A DNA stretch of 64,000 nucleotides from Mycolicibacter sinensis (lineage in GTDB: Bacteria > Actinomycetota > Actinomycetes > Mycobacteriales > Mycobacteriaceae). Position numbers and translations under genes: made by a program. Shown piece after piece: positions 17,893 through 26,684 of this stretch. Under the pieces are notes generated by a model. That model was not told the DNA's origin and did not search any database. It saw nothing but the letters and a program-made list of their open reading frames with translations. Position 1 is the stretch's first letter. Every line of letters starts with the position of its first letter. The stretch spans positions 1 through 64,000 of the forward strand of contig NZ_LZJK01000130.1 in the NCBI RefSeq assembly GCF_001667945.1, read 5' to 3'.

Positions 17893-18762
17893 TCAGCGGG
17901 CAAACATCAAGGCCCGCTTGACCTCCTGGATCGCCTTGGTGATCTCGATGCCGCGCGGGCAGGCATCGGTGCAGTTGAACGTGGTGCGGCAGCGCCACAC
18001 CCCGTCGACCTCGTTGAGGATATCCAGGCGCTCGGCGGCACCCTCGTCACGCGAGTCGAAGATGAACCGGTGGGCGTTGACGATCGCCGCCGGGCCGAAA
18101 TACGCCCCCTCGCTCCAGTACACCGGGCAGCTGGTGGTGCAGATGGCGCACAGAATGCACTTGGTGGTGTCGTCGTAGCGGTGCCGGTCGTGCTGGCTTT
18201 GGATCCACTCCCGGGTGGGCGGGTTGCCGCTGGTGATCAGGTACGGCTTGATCGCCTTGTAGGCGTCCATGAACGGTTCCATGTTGACCACGAGGTCTTT
18301 TTCCACCGGCAGGCCGCGCATCGGCTCGATGGTCAGCGTCAGCTCCTTGGCCGGGTTCTTCGGCAGGATGTCGCGCATCAGCATCTTGCAGGCCAGCTTG
18401 TTGTTGCCGTTGACCCGCACCCCGTCGGAGCCGCACACGCCGTGCGCGCAGGACCGGCGGAAGGTCAGCGTGCCGTCCAGGTAGCTCTTGACGTAGATCA
18501 GCAGGTTGAGCAACCGGTCGGTGGGCAGCGCCGGCACCCGGAAGCTCTGCCAGCCGTCGGTGGCGGCGTACTGGTCGGGGTTCTCCGGGTTGTACCGGGC
18601 GATCTTGAGGGTGACCATCCGGGCGCCCTCGGGAACCGGGGGCAGCGGCGGGTCGCCGGCGGGCGGGCCGTCGACCAGGGCCGCCGGTGCGGCGCTGGAC
18701 GGACCCGGCGAGCAGCAACCGGACTCTGATGAGCAGCAGCCGGAGTCAGCTGAGGAGGACAT
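17893..18762 (-). CDS. sdhB: succinate dehydrogenase iron-sulfur subunit
   Basis: This 289-residue electron-transfer subunit of complex II relays electrons from SdhA to the membrane. The [2Fe-2S] cysteines are in TFRRSCAHGVCGSDGVRVNG with a distal cysteine in KLACKML; the [4Fe-4S]/[3Fe-4S] cysteines are in DDTTKCILCAICTTSCPVYW and FNCTDACPRGIE. The core starts near ARMVTLKIARYNP. The ATG at 18762 overlaps the sdhA stop (TGATG) and gives an N-terminal extension of about 48 residues containing two CC pairs (GCCSSES and GCCSPG), which I do not recall in M. tuberculosis SdhB. It is the last gene of the sdhCDAB operon. Confidence 0.94.
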   Translation of the reverse strand: MSSSADSGCCSSESGCCSPGPSSAAPAALVDGPPAGDPPLPPVPEGARMVTLKIARYNPENPDQYAATDGWQSFRVPALPTDRLLNLLIYVKSYLDGTLTFRRSCAHGVCGSDGVRVNGNNKLACKMLMRDILPKNPAKELTLTIEPMRGLPVEKDLVVNMEPFMDAYKAIKPYLITSGNPPTREWIQSQHDRHRYDDTTKCILCAICTTSCPVYWSEGAYFGPAAIVNAHRFIFDSRDEGAAERLDILNEVDGVWRCRTTFNCTDACPRGIEITKAIQEVKRALMFAR

Positions 18763-20552
18763 CAGTACTTCCGTTCCTTCGGTTCGTAGCGGGTCTGCAC
18801 CACCGGCTTCCAGTCCAGCCGGATGTCGGCGATCAGGTCGGGACCCTGCTTGTAGGCCATGGTGTGGCGCATGAAGTTGACGTCGTCGCGGTTGGGGTAG
18901 TCCTCGCGGGCATGCCCACCGCGGGATTCCTGCCGGTTCAAGGCACCGACGACGGTGACCTCGGCCAGCTCCAGCAGGAAGCCCAGTTCGATGGCCTCCA
19001 GCAGATCGGAGTTGAAGCGCTTGCCCTTGTCGTGCACCGTGATCCGGGCGTACCGCTCCTTGAGCGCATGGATGTCGCTGAGCGCCTGCTTGAGCGTCTT
19101 CTCGGTGCGGAACACCGCGGCGTTGTTGTCCATCGACTGCTGCAGGGCGCCACGGATATCGGCGACGCGCTCGTTGCCGTGCTCGGACAGGATGTCGGCC
19201 ACCCAGTTGACCACCATGTCGGCCGGGTTCTCCGGCATCTCGGTGAAGTCGTGGCTGTTGGCGTACTCGGCGGCGGCGACGCCGGCGCGGCGGCCGAACA
19301 CGTTGATGTCCAGCAGCGAGTTGGTGCCGAGCCGGTTGGCGCCGTGCACCGACACACAGGCGCACTCGCCGGCGGCATACAGGCCCGGCACCGTGGCGGT
19401 GTTGTCGCGCAGCACCTGCCCGGTCACCGTGGTCGGGATGCCGCCCATCACGTAGTGGCAGGTCGGGTAGACCGGTACCAGCTCCTTGACCGGGTCGACG
19501 CCCAGGTAGGTGCGGGCGAACTCAGTGATGTCGGGCAGCTTCTCCTCGAGCACCTCTTCGCCGAGGTGGCGCACGTCGATGTAGACGTAGTCCTTGTTCG
19601 GCCCGGCGCCGCGGCCCTCGAGCACCTCGAGCACCATCGAGCGGGCCACGATGTCGCGGGGGGCCAGGTCGACGATGGTGGGGGCGTAGCGCTCCATGAA
19701 CCGCTCACCGTCGGCGTTGAGCAGCCGGCCGCCCTCACCGCGCACCGCCTCGGAGATGAGAATGCCCAGCCCGGCCAGACCCGTCGGGTGGAACTGGTGG
19801 AACTCCATGTCCTCCAGCGGTAGGCCCTTGCGGAAGACGACGCCCATGCCGTCGCCGGTCAGGGTGTGCGCGTTGGAGGTGGTCTTGTACATCCGGCCCG
19901 ACCCGCCGGTGGCCAGCACGATCGCCTTGGCGTGGAAGACGTGGATCTCGCCGGTGGCCAGCTCGTAGGCCACCACGCCGGTGGCCACCGGACCCGACGG
20001 GGTCTCGGTGAGCACCAGGTCCAGCACGTAGAACTCGTTGAAGAACTCCACACCGTGCTTGACGCAGTTCTGGTACAGCGTCTGCAGGATCATGTGGCCG
20101 GTGCGGTCGGCGGCGTAGCACGAGCGGCGCACCGGGGCCTTGCCGTGGTCGCGGGTGTGCCCGCCGAACCGGCGCTGGTCGATGCGGCCCTCGGGGGTGC
20201 GGGAGAACGGCATGCCCATGTTCTCCAGGTCCAGCACCGCGTCGATGGCCTCCTTGGCCATGATCTCCACCGCGTCCTGGTCGGCCAGGTAGTCGCCGCC
20301 CTTGACGGTGTCGAAGGCGTGCCACTCCCAGTTGTCGTCCTCGACGTTGGCCAGCGCGGCGCACATGCCGCCCTGCGCCGCGCCGGTGTGGCTGCGCGTG
20401 GGGTACAGCTTGGTCAGCACTGCCGTACGAGCGCGGGGCGCGGCTTCCACCGCCGCGCGCATCCCGGCGCCGCCGGCGCCGACGATCACCACGTCGTATC
20501 GATGTTCCTGAATCACCGCGATATCACCTGTTCGTAGGAGATCTGCCGTCAA
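18762..20552 (-). CDS. sdhA: succinate dehydrogenase flavoprotein subunit
   Basis: This 596-residue catalytic subunit oxidises succinate to fumarate. The FAD dinucleotide fold is at YDVVIVGAGGAGMRAAVEAA, the covalent-FAD histidine is in KLYPTRSHTGAAQGG, and the active-site segments are QRRFGGHTRDHGKAPVRRSC, FHQFHPTGL and GGRLLNADGERFMERYAP. The ATG at 20552 overlaps the sdhD stop by 4 bp. A GTG at 20516 would give 584 residues and matches the M. tuberculosis N-terminus better, so the first 12 residues are uncertain. The order sdhC-sdhD-sdhA-sdhB with overlapping ends shows a tightly coupled operon. Confidence 0.95.
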   Translation of the reverse strand: MTADLLRTGDIAVIQEHRYDVVIVGAGGAGMRAAVEAAPRARTAVLTKLYPTRSHTGAAQGGMCAALANVEDDNWEWHAFDTVKGGDYLADQDAVEIMAKEAIDAVLDLENMGMPFSRTPEGRIDQRRFGGHTRDHGKAPVRRSCYAADRTGHMILQTLYQNCVKHGVEFFNEFYVLDLVLTETPSGPVATGVVAYELATGEIHVFHAKAIVLATGGSGRMYKTTSNAHTLTGDGMGVVFRKGLPLEDMEFHQFHPTGLAGLGILISEAVRGEGGRLLNADGERFMERYAPTIVDLAPRDIVARSMVLEVLEGRGAGPNKDYVYIDVRHLGEEVLEEKLPDITEFARTYLGVDPVKELVPVYPTCHYVMGGIPTTVTGQVLRDNTATVPGLYAAGECACVSVHGANRLGTNSLLDINVFGRRAGVAAAEYANSHDFTEMPENPADMVVNWVADILSEHGNERVADIRGALQQSMDNNAAVFRTEKTLKQALSDIHALKERYARITVHDKGKRFNSDLLEAIELGFLLELAEVTVVGALNRQESRGGHAREDYPNRDDVNFMRHTMAYKQGPDLIADIRLDWKPVVQTRYEPKERKY

Positions 20553-21016
20553 GAGATGTTGGGGTCGAAGCTCAGCAGCACGTAGCTGCCCAGGCCCAGC
20601 GTGAAGATCACCGAGAACGCCAGCAGGGTCATCAGCCAGAACCGGCTGCGGTCACTGCGGGTGTAGTCGCCGATGATCGTGCGCAGGCCGTTGGCGCCGT
20701 GCAGTTCGGCCAGCCACAGCAGGGCCAGGTCCCAGATCTGCCAGTACGGCGAGTGCCAGCGCTCCGCCACGTAGTTGAAGTCGATCCGGTACACCCCGTC
20801 CTGCCACATCAGCATGATGAACAGGTGGCCCAGCACCAGGAAGATCAGCACGGCGCCGGAGAACCGCATGAACAGCCAGGTGTACTTCTCGAAGTTGGGC
20901 ATCCCGGAGTGCCGCTGCGGCGAGCGCGGGTCGCCCAGGCCGGCCGGGCGGTCGCGGTCGGGGCCGCGGACCGGGGCCAGCGCGCCACGACTCAACTGCA
21001 GGTCAGGTGTGCTCAT
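20549..21016 (-). CDS. sdhD: succinate dehydrogenase hydrophobic membrane anchor subunit
   Basis: This 155-residue anchor subunit has a hydrophilic N-terminus and three membrane helices (WLFMRFSGAVLIFLVLGHLF; a middle helix around IWDLALLWLAELHGANGL; WLMTLLAFSVIFTLGLGSYV). The conserved HLFIM and HGANGLRTIIGDY segments contribute to heme/quinone binding in the family. The ATG at 21016 overlaps the sdhC stop (ATGA). The start was chosen for that coupling; longer upstream frames lie within sdhC. Confidence 0.92.
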   Translation of the reverse strand: MSTPDLQLSRGALAPVRGPDRDRPAGLGDPRSPQRHSGMPNFEKYTWLFMRFSGAVLIFLVLGHLFIMLMWQDGVYRIDFNYVAERWHSPYWQIWDLALLWLAELHGANGLRTIIGDYTRSDRSRFWLMTLLAFSVIFTLGLGSYVLLSFDPNIS

Positions 21017-21444
21017 AAGAATCGCTCCGCCATGTGCATACCGATCCGGACCACCACCGGAACCATCACCACCAGCCAGACCGCGCAGACCGCCACCAGC
21101 ATCTGGCGCTGCCAGCGGCAGCCCTGCCACCAGAAGTCGATCAGGATCAGCCGGATGCCGTTGAGACCGTGGAACAGCACCGCGGCCACCAGGCCCAGCT
21201 CCATCAGGCCGACGATCGGCGTCTTGTAGGTCGAGATGACCTCGGTGTAGGCCTGCGGACTGACCCGCACCAGCGCGGTGTCGATCACGTGGACGAACAG
21301 GAAGAAGAAGATGGTCGCACCGGTGATCCGGTGCAGGGCGAACGCCCACATTCCGGGATCGCCTTTATACAGACTCTGCCGCCGGGGACGCCGGGCAGAA
21401 GCCTGCGTCCCGGGCGTCACCGCATCGGCGGATGTCGCCGTCAT
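21013..21444 (-). CDS. sdhC: succinate dehydrogenase cytochrome b-556 subunit
   Basis: This 143-residue first gene of the sdh operon encodes the cytochrome b anchor. It has the family segment LYKGDPGMWAFALHRITGAT, three helices and a HVIDTALVRVSPQAY segment carrying a likely heme-ligand histidine, followed by FHGLNGIRLILIDFW. The ATG at 21444 (MTATSADAVTPG) precedes a Pro/Arg-rich cytoplasmic tail. The divergent gap to cdd (21445-21659) must hold the operon promoter, but I could not assign a clear -35/-10 pair. Confidence 0.92.
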   Translation of the reverse strand: MTATSADAVTPGTQASARRPRRQSLYKGDPGMWAFALHRITGATIFFFLFVHVIDTALVRVSPQAYTEVISTYKTPIVGLMELGLVAAVLFHGLNGIRLILIDFWWQGCRWQRQMLVAVCAVWLVVMVPVVVRIGMHMAERFL

Positions 21445-21659
21445 CAGCGCCTCCAAATATCTGTAGCCACCGGTTTGGCCACGCTCGCGGTAGCTACGCA
21501 ACGCCATCGCTGTCAATAACCTCGGCTTGGACTCTAAACCCATCCACAGGGTGGAAACGACCACGTCAAAGTTACTGATGAGTAGGAATGGCCGAAGTTA
21601 GGGTGAAATTCGACAAATAGCTGCGGATGGACGGGACGGCGCGATGTACTGGCAACGAT

Positions 21660-22067
21660 ATGGGCGCAGCTGAGGTGTCGGGCGTAGTCGACTGGGACCT
21701 GTTGCGGCGCAACGCAATTTCGGTCGCTGCGAACGCCTACGCGCCGTATTCGGGGCTGCGAGTCGGGGCGGCGGCGTTGACTGTCGACGGACGGCTGTTC
21801 ACCGGCTGCAATGTGGAAAATGTCTCATATGGCCTGGGCCTGTGCGCCGAGTGCGGGGTGGTCGCTGCGCTGCACACCGCCGGGGGCGGTCGGCTGGCGG
21901 CACTGTCGTGCACCGACGTTGCCGGCAAGTTGCTGATGCCCTGCGGCCGGTGCCGCCAGGTGCTGCTCGAACACGGCGGACCGCAGCTGCTCATCGACCA
22001 CCCGGCCGGTGCGCGGCGACTGGCCGACCTGCTGCCGGACGCCTTCGGACCCGACGCATGGGGGTGA
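21660..22067 (+). CDS. cdd: cytidine deaminase
   Basis: This 135-residue zinc enzyme deaminates cytidine and deoxycytidine in pyrimidine salvage. The catalytic motif is ENVSYGLGLCAECGVV (the HAE-type position is CAE in the tetrameric cytidine-deaminase class) with PCGRCRQVLLEHG providing the other two zinc cysteines. The ATG at 21660 is used; a GTG at 21675 (VSGVVDWDLL) is an equally good alternative and is closer to the M. tuberculosis start. The stop lies 6 bp beyond the deoA start at 22058, so the genes overlap. This is the first gene of cdd-deoA-add, the same order as Rv3315c-Rv3313c. Confidence 0.93.
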   Translation: MGAAEVSGVVDWDLLRRNAISVAANAYAPYSGLRVGAAALTVDGRLFTGCNVENVSYGLGLCAECGVVAALHTAGGGRLAALSCTDVAGKLLMPCGRCRQVLLEHGGPQLLIDHPAGARRLADLLPDAFGPDAWG

Positions 22068-23350
22068 CCTTCGACGCGCCGACGCTGATCGCCACCAAAC
22101 GCGACGGCCACCGCCTGACCGACGCCGCGATCGACTGGCTGATCGGCGCCTACACCGCCGGCACGATCGCCGAGGAGCAGATGGCGGCGCTGCTGATGGC
22201 GATCTTCCTGCGCGGCATGGACGCCGGCGAAACCGCGCGCTGGACCGCGGCGATGATCGCCTCGGGGGAGCGGATGGACTTCTGCGATCTGGGCCGTCCC
22301 ACCGTCGACAAACACTCCACCGGCGGGGTGGGCGACAAGATCACCCTGCCGCTGGTCGCGGTGGTCGCCGCCTGCGGGGCGGCGGTGCCGCAGGCCTCCG
22401 GGCGCGGCCTGGGCCACACCGGCGGCACCCTGGACAAGCTCGAGGCGATCGCGGGCTTCGATCCCACGCTGTCGACGGCGCGGCTGCGGGCGCAGCTCAC
22501 CGATGTCGGGGCGGCGATCTTCGCCGCCGGCGCCCTGGCGCCCGCCGACGCCAAGCTCTACGCGCTGCGCGACATCACCGCCACCGTGGAGTCGCTGCCG
22601 CTGATCGCCAGCTCGGTGATGAGCAAGAAGCTGGCCGAAGGTGCCGGGGCGCTGGTCTTGGACGTCAAGGTCGGCTCGGGTGCCTTCATGAAATCCGTCC
22701 CGCAGGCCACCGAGCTGGCCGAGCTGATGGTCGAACTCGGCGCCGCGCACGGGGTGCCCACCCGCGCCCTGCTCACCGACATGAACCGCCCGCTCGGGGC
22801 CACCGTCGGCAATGCCCTCGAGGTCGCCGAGGCCCTCGACGTGCTGGCCGGTGGCGGCCCCGACGACGTGGTGGCGCTGACAGTGCGGCTGGCCGCCGAG
22901 ATGCTTGCGCTGGCGGGGATCAGCGACAAGGACCCAGCGGTCACGCTGGCCGACGGCACCGCGATGGACGCCTTCGTCGCGATGGTCACCGCCCAGGGCG
23001 GTGATCTGAGCGTTCCGCTGCCGGTCGCGGCATGTTCGGAGACCATCACGGCATCGGCGGGCGGCACAATGGGGGAAATCGACGCGATGGCGGTGGGTAT
23101 GACGGCATGGCGGCTGGGAGCGGGCCGTTCCCGCCCGGGGCAGCGGGTGCAGGCCGGGGCCGGGGTGCGGATCCACCGTCGGCCGGGCGAGCCCGTGTGC
23201 GCCGGCGAGCCGCTGTTCACGCTCTACACCGACACCCCCGAACGGTTCGGGCCAGCGCGTGCCGAGCTGGACGGCGGCTACCGCGTCGTCCCAGATGTCC
23301 CGAACACCCCGACGGCCCCGCGGCCACTGATCATCGGAGCCATCCCATGA
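22058..23350 (+). CDS. deoA: thymidine phosphorylase
   Basis: This 430-residue enzyme cleaves thymidine and deoxyuridine with phosphate. Family hallmarks include the [20 protein letters not shown] phosphate-binding loop, [18 protein letters not shown] (the family signature), the [20 protein letters not shown] run with VGSGAFMK, and a C-terminal lobe ending in a pyrimidine-phosphorylase domain ([14 protein letters not shown]). The ATG at 22058 overlaps cdd; a GTG at 22064 is possible. It is joined to add by an ATGA overlap. With cdd and add it forms a nucleoside-salvage operon. Confidence 0.95.
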   Translation: MGVTFDAPTLIATKRDGHRLTDAAIDWLIGAYTAGTIAEEQMAALLMAIFLRGMDAGETARWTAAMIASGERMDFCDLGRPTVDKHSTGGVGDKITLPLVAVVAACGAAVPQASGRGLGHTGGTLDKLEAIAGFDPTLSTARLRAQLTDVGAAIFAAGALAPADAKLYALRDITATVESLPLIASSVMSKKLAEGAGALVLDVKVGSGAFMKSVPQATELAELMVELGAAHGVPTRALLTDMNRPLGATVGNALEVAEALDVLAGGGPDDVVALTVRLAAEMLALAGISDKDPAVTLADGTAMDAFVAMVTAQGGDLSVPLPVAACSETITASAGGTMGEIDAMAVGMTAWRLGAGRSRPGQRVQAGAGVRIHRRPGEPVCAGEPLFTLYTDTPERFGPARAELDGGYRVVPDVPNTPTAPRPLIIGAIP

Positions 23351-24435
23351 CCACACCGCTGAACCTGGAGATGATCCGGCAGGCACCCAAGGCGCTGCTG
23401 CACGACCACCTGGACGGGGGGCTTCGCCCGGCCACCGTCGTCGACATCGCCGGGCAGGTCGGCTACGACGGGCTGCCCAGCACCGACCCCGACGAGCTGG
23501 CGACCTGGTTTCGCACCCGCTCGCACAGTGGTTCGCTGGAGCGCTATCTGGAGCCGTTCAGCCACACCGTGGCGGTGATGCAGACTCCCGACGCGCTGCA
23601 CCGGGTGGCCCGCGAATGCGTGGAGGACCTGGCCGCCGACAACGTCGTCTACGCCGAAGTCCGGTTCGCGCCCGAATTGCACATCGAGGGCGGGCTGTCG
23701 TTCGACGAGGTAACCGATGCGGTGCTGGCCGGGTTCGCCGACGGGGAGCGCCAAGCCGCGGCCGCCGGCCGGGAGATCACGGTGCGCTGCCTGGTCACCG
23801 CGATGCGGCATGCCGCGCTGTCCCGGGAGATCGCCGAGCTGGCCATCCGGTTCCGCGACAAGGGCGTGGTCGGCTTCGACATCGCCGGCGCCGAGGCCGG
23901 CCATCCGCCCAGCCGGCACCTGGATGCGTTCGAGTACATGCGAGACCACAACGCCCGCTTCACGATTCACGCCGGTGAAGCCTTCGGGCTGCCGTCGATC
24001 CACGAGGCGATCGCGTTCTGCGGCGCCGACCGGCTCGGCCACGGGGTGCGCATCACCGACGACATCACCGTCGGCGAGGACGGAGCGGTGCGGTTGGGCC
24101 GGCTGGCGGCGATCCTGCGGGACAAGCGGATTCCGTTGGAATTGTGTCCGAGCTCCAATGTGCAGACCGGCGCCGTCGGCAGCATCGCCGAGCACCCGTT
24201 CGACCTGCTGGCGCGCGCCCGATTGCGGGTGACGGTCAATACCGACAACCGGTTGATGAGCGACACCACCATGAGCAAGGAGATGCTGGTGCTGGCCGAC
24301 ACGTTCGGCTACGGCTGGACCGATCTGCAGCGGTTCACGGTGAATGCGATGAAGTCGGCATTCATCCCGTTCGACCAGCGGGTGGAGATCATCGAGGAAG
24401 TGATCAAGCCGCGATTCGCGGTGCTGGTCGGCTGA
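23347..24435 (+). CDS. add: adenosine deaminase
   Basis: This 362-residue zinc-dependent deaminase converts adenosine to inosine. The metal site is [12 protein letters not shown] near the N-terminus (HxH), with [18 protein letters not shown] and [14 protein letters not shown], and [19 protein letters not shown] carrying the catalytic Asp region. The length fits the family. The ATG at 23347 overlaps the deoA stop by 4 bp. The gene is followed within 64 bp by the 3' end of the convergent LGFP gene, with a shared hairpin between them. Confidence 0.95.
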   Translation: MTTPLNLEMIRQAPKALLHDHLDGGLRPATVVDIAGQVGYDGLPSTDPDELATWFRTRSHSGSLERYLEPFSHTVAVMQTPDALHRVARECVEDLAADNVVYAEVRFAPELHIEGGLSFDEVTDAVLAGFADGERQAAAAGREITVRCLVTAMRHAALSREIAELAIRFRDKGVVGFDIAGAEAGHPPSRHLDAFEYMRDHNARFTIHAGEAFGLPSIHEAIAFCGADRLGHGVRITDDITVGEDGAVRLGRLAAILRDKRIPLELCPSSNVQTGAVGSIAEHPFDLLARARLRVTVNTDNRLMSDTTMSKEMLVLADTFGYGWTDLQRFTVNAMKSAFIPFDQRVEIIEEVIKPRFAVLVG

Positions 24436-24437
24436 AA

Positions 24438-24482
24438 CGACGAAAGCCGGACAATCGCGAGTGCGATTGCCCGGCCGTCGTC
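24438..24482. terminator. hairpin between add and the LGFP gene
   Basis: GGACAATCGC, loop GAGT, GCGATTGCCC form a stem of nine pairs out of ten, extended by the flanking GACG and CGTC. It sits between two convergent genes and could end both transcripts. Confidence 0.6.
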
Positions 24483-24499
24483 AAAAGGTTCGCGCGAGA

Positions 24500-25069
24500 T
24501 CAGTGCTCGGTGACAGTGGCCTCCGGGTCGCCCTGCTTCCAGGTGATGATGCCGTGCTCGAAGGTGGTCTGCTTGGAGCCGTCGGCGTTGGTGGTCTCAT
24601 CGCTGGTCGGGTAACCGAGCTTGCCCTGCGAGCCGCCCAGCTCGTTCCACTTGTCGCGGATCTTGCCCCACACCACATACGACCGGGTGGTGTGCACGAT
24701 CACGCCGCCGTCGAACTGCTGGAAGATGCCGCCGTCGGGGTTCTTTTGCTCGGCGCCGGTGGGCTCGCCCAGGTCCTGCTTGGCGGCGGCGTCCAGGGAG
24801 TCCAGCTTGGCCAGGATCGGGCCGGAGACGGTGTACTCCTTGCCGTCCGCGCCGGTCATCTCGGTGGAGCTGGCGGCGCCGCTCTCCTCGGCGGGGGTGC
24901 TCATCGCCGACGAGATCACCGAGCTGGCCGAGGAGGCAACCGAACTGGCCGAACTCAACGCGTCGCCGGTCTTCTCTTTGGCGTTGTCGTTACTGCAACC
25001 CGTGCCGATCAATGCGATACCCAAAACCGCGGCGGATACAGCTGCGGCTCGTTGTGTTGCCTTGCGCAT
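24500..25069 (-). CDS. LGFP repeat-containing lipoprotein
   Basis: This 189-residue secreted protein has a signal sequence with a lipobox at LIGTGC (about residues 20-24), so it is probably a lipoprotein. A Ser/Ala-rich linker (SSASSVASSASSVISSAMS) follows, then an LGFP-like domain with one clear repeat: IFQQFDGGVIVHTTRSYVVW and KWNELGGSQGKLGYPTSDE. LGFP repeats occur in mycobacterial and corynebacterial envelope proteins and are thought to tether proteins to the cell wall. The ATG at 25069 starts the signal sequence and has AAAGGACT upstream. Bases 25070-25287 are its upstream region; I see no clear promoter there. Confidence 0.85.
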   Translation of the reverse strand: MRKATQRAAAVSAAVLGIALIGTGCSNDNAKEKTGDALSSASSVASSASSVISSAMSTPAEESGAASSTEMTGADGKEYTVSGPILAKLDSLDAAAKQDLGEPTGAEQKNPDGGIFQQFDGGVIVHTTRSYVVWGKIRDKWNELGGSQGKLGYPTSDETTNADGSKQTTFEHGIITWKQGDPEATVTEH

Positions 25070-25287
25070 GTGTAGTCCTTTCGAATTTGGAAGGGCCCCG
25101 CAAAGACACGGCCCGGCCAGAGGGTTATCGGGCCAGATGCTATCGGGGATACGACCACTCGGCAATGAAAATGAGCAAACGAATGCGGCAATTATCAGCG
25201 AATTCCTGCAATATCCGCATATCTGACCTGCGGGCCGCTTCGACGTGGGCGCGCCCGCGGTGCGCGGTGAAAATGCCCGCTCGAGCG

Positions 25288-26556
25288 CTACTCGCGACGC
25301 AGCCGGGACTGCACGAACTGCTCGAGTTGTTCCCATTCCTTGACCGCAGGAGCGAACGGGCGCTGCGGAGCGGCCACCGATTCCGGGTCGAGCACATAGC
25401 TGACCAGCCGGCCCAGGGCGCGGTCCGGTTTGAGGGTTTCGCTGACGATGCCGTCCTCGGCGTAGATGCCGACATCCTGCAGGAACTCCACGGCCAGCTC
25501 GAGTTGCTCGCGGTCAACCGCATCCGGGCCGTCGGTCAGGTCGTCGACCATGCCCGAGAGCACGTAGACGTTGTCGTCGGTGATCTCGATCGCCAGCGAG
25601 CCATCGGTGGCGGCGGTGCGGATGTCGTCATAGGTGCTCAGGTCCGACAGGTCGTGATCGTGCTCGTCGGCCAAGTAGCGGGCCAGGCCGCGCTCGGAGC
25701 CGAACACGCTGATCCGGCCGTTGCGGCCCAGGAACACCGGCTGCTCGCCGAGGTAGCAGCGCAGCGTGAAGAACGTCCCGTTGTCGGTGATGATCCGGAT
25801 CGGGTCGATACCGACCTTGGTCCAGAAATCCGCGTCGCCGCCGAGCACCACCCGGTCGCCGGTGGCCTGCTCGGTGATCACGGCGGCCGTCTCGTCCAAG
25901 TCGGCGTCTGCGGTGTCGCCGGTGTCCTCGGGGGCCGTCTCCTCCAGCTCGACCGGGGGCTCTTCGGCCAGCTCGTCGGCCGCCTTCGATGACGCCGCGG
26001 CGTCGACGTCCGGCGTGCTGATGATGTCTTCGACCGCGGCCAGCACGTTACCCCAGCTGCGGCCGACGATCTCGGCGATCGCGTTCCACCGCTTGCGGCC
26101 GGCCCGGCCGGTGAAGTTGTCGACGCCGCCGGCCAGCGTGCCCAGGCTCGGGTTGCCGTTGAAGAACTTCGTCACTGTGGTCAGGTCGCACACCGACCCG
26201 ATCGACGAGACGATCTCCATCGCGTCGGCGACCGCGCGCACGGACTTCTTGGTCGGCTTGTCGGCCAGCAGTTCTTCGACCGCGATCAGGTCGTAGTGGC
26301 GGTTGGCGGCCGGGTTGAGCTTGTGGGCGTTGGCCTCGACCAGCCGCTGCCAGGCGGGGTGATCCGCCAGGTCGTTGTCGGTATTGGTGCGCACGAACGC
26401 CACCAGGTCGGCCGCGGTGGTGAACCCGTACAGGTCTTCGTCCTTGCCCAGGAACGCCTCCCACTCGTCACCGGCGTCACGCCAGCGCGGCGCCCACAGG
26501 GTGTAGCGGTCACCGGCGGTCACCGCAAGACGGATCGGTACGAGGTCAGCTGCCAT
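25288..26556 (-). CDS. conserved mycobacterial protein of unknown function (Rv3311-like)
   Basis: This 422-residue acidic soluble protein is by position and length the match of Rv3311 (about 420 aa). It opens with VPIRLAVTAGDRYTLWAPRW, has a Glu/Asp-rich low-complexity linker in the middle (residues about 190-235, ELAEEPPVELEETAPEDTGD) and two similar alpha/beta halves on either side. It has no signal peptide, membrane segment or recognisable catalytic motif. Function is unknown. The ATG at 26556 begins directly at conserved sequence. In M. tuberculosis sapM follows here; in this window an unrelated gene block follows. Confidence 0.85.
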   Translation of the reverse strand: MAADLVPIRLAVTAGDRYTLWAPRWRDAGDEWEAFLGKDEDLYGFTTAADLVAFVRTNTDNDLADHPAWQRLVEANAHKLNPAANRHYDLIAVEELLADKPTKKSVRAVADAMEIVSSIGSVCDLTTVTKFFNGNPSLGTLAGGVDNFTGRAGRKRWNAIAEIVGRSWGNVLAAVEDIISTPDVDAAASSKAADELAEEPPVELEETAPEDTGDTADADLDETAAVITEQATGDRVVLGGDADFWTKVGIDPIRIITDNGTFFTLRCYLGEQPVFLGRNGRISVFGSERGLARYLADEHDHDLSDLSTYDDIRTAATDGSLAIEITDDNVYVLSGMVDDLTDGPDAVDREQLELAVEFLQDVGIYAEDGIVSETLKPDRALGRLVSYVLDPESVAAPQRPFAPAVKEWEQLEQFVQSRLRRE

Positions 26557-26684
26557 GCGGCAAAGGATAACGGCGTCGGAGTCAGGGTTGCCCGGTCAGG
26601 TCGCCTCGATGTGTCCGTCATGGAAGCAGGATCGTGACACCGATGGTGTCGCGGGCACCGCCGCCGGCTCGCATTCGATCGCTT

